Origin: an uncultured Lachnospiraceae bacterium
Lineage (GTDB): Bacteria; Bacillota; Clostridia; Lachnospirales; Lachnospiraceae
Reading direction: 5' to 3'
Assembly: GCA_946620235.1 (NCBI GenBank)
Contig: CAMONC010000006.1
Coordinates: 1-38,962 of the forward strand
Length of the DNA: 38,962 bases
Positions 33,416 through 38,962 of the stretch are shown here, piece by piece. Numbering within the stretch: the first letter of the stretch is position 1; every line of letters begins with the position of its first letter. The notes under the pieces were generated by a model. That model was not told the origin of the DNA and did not search any database. It worked only from the letters and a program-made list of their open reading frames with translations. The position numbers were made by a program, and so were the translations under genes.

Positions 33416-34852
33416 TCAATGGCAAAAGTGCACGGCACAACCATCGATCGACTTGCTCTTATATACACACGAATCGGCTTTCTTGTATAGATCTTCAAAG
33501 CCCTCATGCGGCTCACTGTCGGAAATAACAGCTCCGGCGCTGACAGATATGGGGTGTCCGTCAAGCTCGGGTATCTTAAGTTCGTTGATCTTGGAGAACA
33601 CTCTCTCGAATATCATCCTTCCGGATTCTTCATCCGTAACATTATATGCATATACGGCATACTCGTCACCGCCGAGCCTGAAGACTATATCCCTCTCCCT
33701 GAACTCATTGCTCAATATGTCAGCTATGCCTCTGATGACCTTGTCGCCCACATCATGGCCGAAATTATCATTGATAAACTTGAAGTTATCGATATCCATG
33801 ATGCAGAGCATGCCGTGTCTGTTGTTTGCGAGTGCGTCTATGACTTTACGCTCACCGCTGCCTCTGTTGAGAATACCGGTCATGATATCGGTCTCAGCCA
33901 GGATCGCAAGAGCTTCACGCTCTCTCGCCGACTCTACGACATCATCTACATTTTTGAAACCGGCAAGTATACCGCTTGAAAGGTTTGCGGGGTTGACGGG
34001 AATATAGGTAAACTGATAGTAATGAACCTCTCCGTTATCCATGACACGGTAACTGGATACATACTCGTCCTGTTCCCTCATCTTCTCGCAAACAGTCTCA
34101 AAACTCATGGCTTCATACATAGCCGGCTGATCTTCGGAATATACTCTGTCCTTAATATACTGCTTGCAAAGCACATCATACGGATATACCTTATCGGAAG
34201 GTTTATCCATACCCTTGGTCACATAGCCGTCAAGCTTGAGTATAACAACCGTACCGTTGTTGATATCGATCTTGAATATATTGTAATAGTCACGGCTCAA
34301 GGCATTCACTATATCCAGCTGCTCTCTGAGGTACTGCTTATCCGCTATATGCTTACGGATGGACTTGTCTATATCCCTGTAAGCAAGGATGAACTGATCG
34401 GCATCCCCGGGAGTGCCTGCCAGTGCAAAAGCCATCTGATGATAAGACAGCATACCGTCATCTGTCATACGCATATAATCCACCGTATACAGGCTGCCGT
34501 CCTTTATGCGTTCAAGAACGGTTGCGGAGTTAACCTCCCTCTGTACACTCTCGGACCTGTCGACTACGTATGTTTCCACATACTCCGCCATCATCCTGTC
34601 AAATGTCTTATATCTGTATCCAAGTTCAAGTGCCCCGCGAGACGTACTTTCGCCGGTACTGCGGTATAGTTTCATACTGAGATCGTTTATATTCACTATC
34701 CATATCGTATGGTACTCTTTACCAAGCCCGGTCACTATACCCGTGATGCGCCTGATCCTGTTATTAAAATCATTAACCAGCTGTCTCTGTTCCTCCGGAT
34801 AATCGGCTGGATTTAGCAGCTCGTCCTCCTTAACTACAATATCTGATTGCAT
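33416..34852 (-). CDS. Cytoplasmic diguanylate cyclase with two PAS-like sensor modules
   Basis: Makes cyclic di-GMP from two GTP. The catalytic GGDEF domain fills the last 160 residues (DIMTGILNRG, MDIDNFKFINDNFGHDVGD), with active-site GGDEY at 394-398. The allosteric I-site RERD is at 385-388, exactly five residues before GGDEY, so product inhibition is expected. The N-terminal 310 residues contain two related PAS-like stretches starting at YHTIWIVNIND and YYNIFKIDINN. No membrane helix is seen. Start is set at ATG 34852, with GAGG 9 nt upstream; a TTG at 34861 is less likely. It is the first gene of the four-gene signalling operon. Confidence 0.9.
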   Translation of the reverse strand: MQSDIVVKEDELLNPADYPEEQRQLVNDFNNRIRRITGIVTGLGKEYHTIWIVNINDLSMKLYRSTGESTSRGALELGYRYKTFDRMMAEYVETYVVDRSESVQREVNSATVLERIKDGSLYTVDYMRMTDDGMLSYHQMAFALAGTPGDADQFILAYRDIDKSIRKHIADKQYLREQLDIVNALSRDYYNIFKIDINNGTVVILKLDGYVTKGMDKPSDKVYPYDVLCKQYIKDRVYSEDQPAMYEAMSFETVCEKMREQDEYVSSYRVMDNGEVHYYQFTYIPVNPANLSSGILAGFKNVDDVVESAREREALAILAETDIMTGILNRGSGERKVIDALANNRHGMLCIMDIDNFKFINDNFGHDVGDKVIRGIADILSNEFRERDIVFRLGGDEYAVYAYNVTDEESGRMIFERVFSKINELKIPELDGHPISVSAGAVISDSEPHEGFEDLYKKADSCVYKSKSIDGCAVHFCH

Positions 34853-34892
34853 GCCATTCAACCTCTGGAAATAGAAATGTATAATCTGAATA

Positions 34893-34921
34893 ATTTTAAC
34901 ATATTATCATCCTGCTGTTAA
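34893..34921 (-). promoter_or_regulatory. Promoter of the diguanylate cyclase-to-CotH operon
   Basis: On the minus strand TTAACA (34916-34921) and TAAAAT (34893-34898) are separated by 17 bp. The predicted leader is about 35 nt to the ATG at 34852. Confidence 0.6.
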
Positions 34922-34944
34922 CTATAATCAGCAATGGATTTTTA

Positions 34945-34953
34945 TGTTATTAT
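34945..34953 (+). promoter_or_regulatory. Extended -10 promoter of the MBOAT-SGNH pair
   Basis: TGTTATTAT at 34945-34953 fits an extended -10. The -35 is weak (TAATCA at 17 bp). CGGAG about 8 nt before the ATG at 34985 gives the ribosome site. Confidence 0.4.
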
Positions 34954-34984
34954 TTGAGAGATATCAAATATTTCGGAGTTATAT

Positions 34985-36379
34985 ATGCTTTTTTCTGATC
35001 CGGATTTTATATTCAGGGCTCTTCCCCTGTTTCTTATCATATACTATATCGCCCCTTATAAACTTCGCACCTGGGTCCTGTTTCTTGCAGGGTTGCTGTT
35101 CTATGCGGTAAACGCCCCTGCTACCCTTCCGTTACTCATACTTGCCATAGTTATCAACTACGCATTGTCATCCGGCACTGCCTCCGGAAAAAAGATCGTA
35201 TTTACGATAGCTGTTATATTCAATCTGGGAATACTGATCGTATTCAAAGCACTGTGTGCCTGCGACTTCACCCTCATCCTGCCTGACGATACCGTACTCA
35301 AAGCTGCGTTGCCACTGGGTATCAGTTTCTATGTATTCAAGCTGATCTCGTACCAGGCAGATCTGTATACCGGCAGGATCAAACGGGCTGCATTCAAGGA
35401 TCTGGGAGCATATACGGCCGATTTTACACAGATCATCTCCGGTCCCATCGCCAGATTCTCACACACTCTCGACAATCCCAATCGTATAACCGATTCTTCC
35501 GAGCGGAGGATCAGCCGTTTCAAGAATGCTCTGTCTCACATATGCGACGGACTTACTTACTTCATCGCCGGACTTTTTCTGAAAATCATAATAGCCGACC
35601 ATCTGACCGTACTGTGGAAAGAACTCGGGACCATCGGATATGACAGCATATCCACACCGCTTGCATGGCTGGGTGTGGTGATCTACTCATTGAATCTCTA
35701 TTTCGATTTCTGGGGCTATTCCCTGATGGCCGCCGGACTGGGAGTAATGGTAGGCTTCAAGTTTATACGTAACTTCAAGAATCCATATGCTGCAACGTCC
35801 GTCTCCGACTTCTACCGCAGATGGCACATTACTCTCGGGGAATGGTTCCGTGACTATGTATATATCCCTATGGGAGGCAGCCGAAAAGGAGGAGTCAGGA
35901 CTGCTTTCAACCTGTTCACAGTCTGGCTGCTGACAGGCATATGGCACGGAGTAACCTTAAACTTCCTGATATGGGCAGGTATCCTCCTTGTGCTGATCCT
36001 GTGGGAAAAATTCGTTCTTTCCAAAAATGAGATCATTTTCCAGATATTCGGACATATCCATGTGTGGCTGATCATTCCTCTTACGTGGATCGTTTTTGCA
36101 ATGCGTGACTTCGGTGATCTGAAAGCTTACTTTATGAGACTGATCGGACTGACTGTCCCCACCTCGGTGATCAACACATCCGATTACACCCGGGTGTGGG
36201 CTGAAGGATGGATATATATAGTAACTGGACTGATATGTCTGTTCCCCGGTGTCCGCAGATCGTTTAACAAACACCGTTTCGGTGTTGTATGGACCATCCT
36301 GCTGTTTATCATGTTCTGGCTCAGCATATACAGTTACTGCGGAGCCGTAACGAATCCTTTTATGTATATGAGTTTCTGA
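34985..36379 (+). CDS. MBOAT-family membrane O-acyltransferase (AlgI/DltB-like)
   Basis: Multi-spanning membrane enzyme of the MBOAT family, which passes acetyl or acyl groups across the membrane to extracellular glycans or teichoic acids. The 464 residues contain about ten hydrophobic helices. FSDPDFIFRALPLF at the start is typical. FYRRWHITLGEWFRDYVYIP holds His281, and LLTGIWHGVTLNFLIW holds the probable catalytic His321. GISFYVFKLISYQAD also matches the AlgI/PatA type. The next gene, 2 nt downstream, encodes an anchored SGNH enzyme, the usual partner that finishes transfer. No dltA/dltC is present, so a polysaccharide acetylation role is more likely than D-alanylation. Confidence 0.9.
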   Translation: MLFSDPDFIFRALPLFLIIYYIAPYKLRTWVLFLAGLLFYAVNAPATLPLLILAIVINYALSSGTASGKKIVFTIAVIFNLGILIVFKALCACDFTLILPDDTVLKAALPLGISFYVFKLISYQADLYTGRIKRAAFKDLGAYTADFTQIISGPIARFSHTLDNPNRITDSSERRISRFKNALSHICDGLTYFIAGLFLKIIIADHLTVLWKELGTIGYDSISTPLAWLGVVIYSLNLYFDFWGYSLMAAGLGVMVGFKFIRNFKNPYAATSVSDFYRRWHITLGEWFRDYVYIPMGGSRKGGVRTAFNLFTVWLLTGIWHGVTLNFLIWAGILLVLILWEKFVLSKNEIIFQIFGHIHVWLIIPLTWIVFAMRDFGDLKAYFMRLIGLTVPTSVINTSDYTRVWAEGWIYIVTGLICLFPGVRRSFNKHRFGVVWTILLFIMFWLSIYSYCGAVTNPFMYMSF

Positions 36380-36381
36380 CG

Positions 36382-37464
36382 ATGGCTGAACAAAGAAAAA
36401 ACAGAAAAAAAAGGAATAAAAGACGCCATTATGCACTGCTCATAGCGCTGGTGATCTCCACTTTGCTCCTCACAATATGGAGTTATTTCCAGTTGCCCCG
36501 GGCTTATGCTTCATATGTCTATGATCCTGTGGAAACCCCCGTGCTCGCTCTGGCCATGCAGGGAATAAACGACGGAGTCTATCCATGGAACGGAATAGTA
36601 AAGTCAGATGCAGATACTCAGACACTTCAAAGCGCGGAAAACACTACTGTCGCCGATGAAGAAGCCATGGAACCGGAGGCGCCTGCGGTTATCGATGAAA
36701 CGGAAACAACAAATGAAGCCCCCGTTGTCGACACTATCTCCGATACCGAGCTATCCTCGAGCGCCGTTGACGATACATCAACAGAAGGCGAAGACGCCAG
36801 CATCGGAGTTGCAGATGAAATGACAGCTATGGAAGAAAGCGGTACTGATGATGACAGCCGTCTCATGTATCACGGTCCCGTAGATGATGATTATTTCAAC
36901 GATGCACTCTTCATCGGAGACTCACGTATGGTAGGTCTCTCCGAATACTGTGAACCGCTGGATACCAGAGCGGACTTCTATGTCAAAAAAGCACTGACCA
37001 TATATAACCTGCTTGACGGCAAAGCCATCCGTTCATTTGACGGAACCCAGAAATCTCTCTGGGAAGTTCTCGACGAAAAACAATACGGCAAGATCTACAT
37101 CATGGTGGGTATCAATGAAATAGGTGTGGGAAATGCGGAATACTTCCGCGATGCATATGAGCAGGTAGTCAACGGAATACGGGAAGCACAGCCCGATGCG
37201 TTCATATTCATAAACAGCATCATGCATGTTTCTCAATCCAAGAGCGATACTGACAGCCTGTATAACAACACAAATATAAATGCCCGCAATGATGCTATCG
37301 CATCTCTTGCGGACGATCGTCATGTCTTCTATCTGAACATCAATGAAGCCGTAGATGATGAAAACGGAGCATTACGCTCCGATATCACTTTCGATGACAT
37401 ACATCTTAAAGGATCATGCTACGAACCGTGGCACGAATATCTGCTTGCTCACGGTGTAAAGTGA
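36382..37464 (+). CDS. Membrane-anchored SGNH/GDSL-like acyltransferase or esterase
   Basis: Single-pass membrane protein. A Lys/Arg-rich start (residues 2-15) is followed by a hydrophobic helix at about 17-36, which points the rest outside. Residues 75-165 are an acidic, Ser/Thr-rich linker. The SGNH domain has the nucleophile in FIGDSRMVG (Ser181), the Asn of VGINEIG (Asn245), and the catalytic Asp/His in FDDIHLKG (Asp338 or 339, His341). ATG at 36382 is chosen since it follows the MBOAT stop by 2 nt and gives a normal basic anchor; an upstream in-frame start would run 90 nt into MBOAT. Length 360. Probably the final acetyl carrier for the MBOAT. Its end overlaps the opposite-strand cyclase by 16 nt. 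Confidence 0.85.
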   Translation: MAEQRKNRKKRNKRRHYALLIALVISTLLLTIWSYFQLPRAYASYVYDPVETPVLALAMQGINDGVYPWNGIVKSDADTQTLQSAENTTVADEEAMEPEAPAVIDETETTNEAPVVDTISDTELSSSAVDDTSTEGEDASIGVADEMTAMEESGTDDDSRLMYHGPVDDDYFNDALFIGDSRMVGLSEYCEPLDTRADFYVKKALTIYNLLDGKAIRSFDGTQKSLWEVLDEKQYGKIYIMVGINEIGVGNAEYFRDAYEQVVNGIREAQPDAFIFINSIMHVSQSKSDTDSLYNNTNINARNDAIASLADDRHVFYLNINEAVDDENGALRSDITFDDIHLKGSCYEPWHEYLLAHGVK

Positions 37465-38693
37465 TCGAGCTGCGACGAACTGCGGGCGGTCAGTTTCTTT
37501 AAGTACTTTTTATGCTCATACATCTGACGGTCAGCTCGTTCAAAGACACTCTGCACCCGATCATCCATTCCCGGACGATATTCATCCATACCGGACGATA
37601 CGATCACCTTACCGTTTATAATATTCTCATGGACCTGTCTGTCGAAGTCACTGATCAGGCCATTCCTGTTATTGTAATCTCTGCCCTCCAGAATAACCAC
37701 AAACTCGTCTCCGCCTATCCTGAACACAGGGCTGTGAACAAAGGTACGGCATATGAGAGCACAGCCATCCTTTATATACTGATCTCCGGCCTCATGCCCC
37801 AATGTATCGTTGATCGTTTTCAGCCCGTTCAGGTCAAAAACTATCAGTCCAAAAGAGCCCTTTTCATCGCATGCGATCTTCTCATCCAGTACCATCTCCG
37901 CCTCAAGATATGCATGTTTGCTCTTCACTCCGGTCAACGAGTCCGTATAAGCTTTGTGTCTGGCAGCCTCCAACTCCTCGCGCTGCGTCTTTTCCTTGTG
38001 CAGGAGTTCCTCAAGATGCTTCTTACGCTCCGCTTTCTCGTCCTCCAGAACAAATGTATGCAGCAGACATGTGCCCAGCATGCAGCCTATGGCATAGAAC
38101 GGAAGAAAAGGATCATATGCCTGAAGGATGATGAAAGCCACCATAGTCACCCCGCATAGTCCTACGGTACGATGATGCCTTCTGGTAACACCCACGCCCC
38201 GGACTGCCGTATACAGCGAATATAAAGAGGTGCATAAATAGAATACTATCTGTATGGCCAGTGTAACGTATCTGGCCGTCATGGGCTGATATGTCCCATC
38301 CTCGGAAAAGCTGAACACAACCGGTCTGAAGAAGTTTATGATCAGATTGATGATCTCGTACATCAATATGACCATACCGACACTTCTGATCGTTCTGCTG
38401 AATAAGGAACTCTCATCCAGATACTCCGTGACATATCTGGACCAGAGCAGGACAGATACGACCATCGACAGAAAATACAGAACCGTGTCCGCATAGGTCA
38501 GCACTATGAGCCGGTGTTCATAGAGCAATCCCCAACATATATCAGACACATAGTAAATCAAAATGCCGATCAGAAACTGTCTGTAGGATGAGCTCGCAGG
38601 CATGACGTCGCGATAGTCATTCTTGATCAGCACGTCATAATTAATGATGATATGTACAAGTATTGCTAGTATACCGAAACTCGAATAAAACAT
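37449..38693 (-). CDS. Membrane-bound diguanylate cyclase (GGDEF), no I-site
   Basis: The N-terminal 215 residues hold about six hydrophobic helices with basic loops. A charged coiled-coil linker (EDEKAERKKHLEELLHKEK) follows, and a GGDEF domain starts at YTDSLTGVKSKHAYLE. The substrate motif FDLNGLKTINDTLGHEAGD and the active GGDEF at 327-331 are intact. The position of the RxxD inhibitory site reads FVHS, so it lacks product inhibition of the usual kind. An in-frame stop lies 18 nt upstream of the ATG and no ribosome site is seen, which suggests a leaderless or very short 5' end. It is convergent with the SGNH gene. Confidence 0.9.
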   Translation of the reverse strand: MFYSSFGILAILVHIIINYDVLIKNDYRDVMPASSSYRQFLIGILIYYVSDICWGLLYEHRLIVLTYADTVLYFLSMVVSVLLWSRYVTEYLDESSLFSRTIRSVGMVILMYEIINLIINFFRPVVFSFSEDGTYQPMTARYVTLAIQIVFYLCTSLYSLYTAVRGVGVTRRHHRTVGLCGVTMVAFIILQAYDPFLPFYAIGCMLGTCLLHTFVLEDEKAERKKHLEELLHKEKTQREELEAARHKAYTDSLTGVKSKHAYLEAEMVLDEKIACDEKGSFGLIVFDLNGLKTINDTLGHEAGDQYIKDGCALICRTFVHSPVFRIGGDEFVVILEGRDYNNRNGLISDFDRQVHENIINGKVIVSSGMDEYRPGMDDRVQSVFERADRQMYEHKKYLKKLTARSSSQLDHFTP

Positions 38694-38702
38694 AACACAA
38701 TA

Positions 38703-38711
38703 ATTATATCA
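38703..38711 (-). promoter_or_regulatory. Extended -10 promoter of the membrane diguanylate cyclase
   Basis: On the minus strand TGATATAAT (38703-38711) places the transcript start within about 3-5 nt of the ATG at 38693. The -35 position reads CATCAA, a poor match. Confidence 0.5.
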
Positions 38712-38753
38712 TATAGCACCCGCATTTGATGCATATATATAACGATGAACCCC

Positions 38754-38803
38754 GGGGACGGAGTCAGCGGTTCATTTCAAAATGAACCACTGACTCCGTC
38801 CCC
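38754..38803. repeat. REP-like 50-bp palindromic element
   Basis: GGGGACGGAGTCAG..GGTTCATTT on one side (38754-38777) and its complement on the other (38780-38803) form 24-bp arms with one C/A mismatch and a 2-nt centre. The GGGGACGG ends resemble the palindromes that RAYT-type (Y1) transposases spread in Firmicutes. There is no T-run, so a terminator role is secondary. No transposase gene is in the window. Confidence 0.7.
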
Positions 38804-38962
38804 ATGGGTCCTCATACTGATTGTTCTTGATGGTGCTCATAAAAGCGGCATGGTATTCTGCCGACATGAAATTGATAACGTGTTCCTTTCATCTGTTCCG
38901 GCATTTATTTGTATGAATATTTTATCTTCGTACCTCACTCATCTAACATCAGTTTGCCGGCT
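38804..38962. other. Unassigned right end
   Basis: No confident gene. Minus-strand frames give only 25-38 codon fragments, one of which (starting ATGTCGGCAGAATACCATG) runs into the REP-like element and ends inside it. This could be the eroded end of a gene interrupted by the element, or chance. Confidence 0.3.

Noticed and set aside
38804-38962. Possible transposase remnant next to the REP-like element
   Set aside because: The short minus-strand fragments show no Y1 transposase motifs such as the HUH pair, so no mobile gene is called.

Overview
The window is 39 kb of chromosome from a low-to-moderate GC Gram-positive anaerobe, most likely Clostridia and plausibly Lachnospiraceae. The pointers are the asp23-nusB-xseA-xseB-ispA-dxs-tlyA-nadK gene order, the dgt-dnaG-rpoD-trmK order, a ferredoxin-tailed aldo/keto reductase, and sigma-A promoters of TTGACA/TATAAT type. 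The family name is inferred from gene order and protein style, not from a database search. Nearly all genes are on the minus strand. The exceptions are recN, rnpB and an MBOAT-SGNH pair.

Left part (1-18011): the 3'-truncated relA/spoT gene is divergent from recN. recN meets, stop against stop, an eight-gene housekeeping operon: asp23-like, nusB, xseA, xseB, ispA, dxs, tlyA, nadK. Next is a second minus-strand run, in transcription order: aldo/keto reductase, PilZ-like protein, His-rich CobW-family GTPase, CobW-like protein with a CC-motif C-terminal domain, deoB, prfC, and a transglutaminase-like lipoprotein. The two CobW-type proteins form one overlapping unit and look like a metal-handling pair.

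Middle (18000-28330): rnpB, the RNase P RNA, lies on the plus strand between the aldo/keto reductase and a TGS-domain nucleoside kinase. It shares an almost symmetric -10 region with the reductase promoter. The dgt-dnaG-rpoD-trmK-nucleoside kinase run is a macromolecular-synthesis operon. Upstream of it are trpS with a small FakA-like domain protein, a membrane-anchored DNA-entry-type nuclease with a GH26 glycosidase, and tRNA-Leu(CAG) with its own promoter and terminator.

Right part (28371-38962) is accessory, about cell-surface signalling. A minus-strand operon encodes a diguanylate cyclase with an intact I-site, a lipid-kinase-like protein lacking the GGDGT motif, a hybrid histidine kinase with REC and HPt, and an exported CotH-type kinase. 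Divergent from it are an MBOAT O-acyltransferase and an anchored SGNH esterase/acyltransferase partner. These overlap tail to tail with a second, membrane-bound diguanylate cyclase lacking the I-site. With the PilZ-like protein at 16.5 kb, the window has both makers and a possible receptor of cyclic di-GMP. The right end carries a 50-bp near-perfect REP-like palindrome. There is no CRISPR array, prophage or intact insertion sequence.
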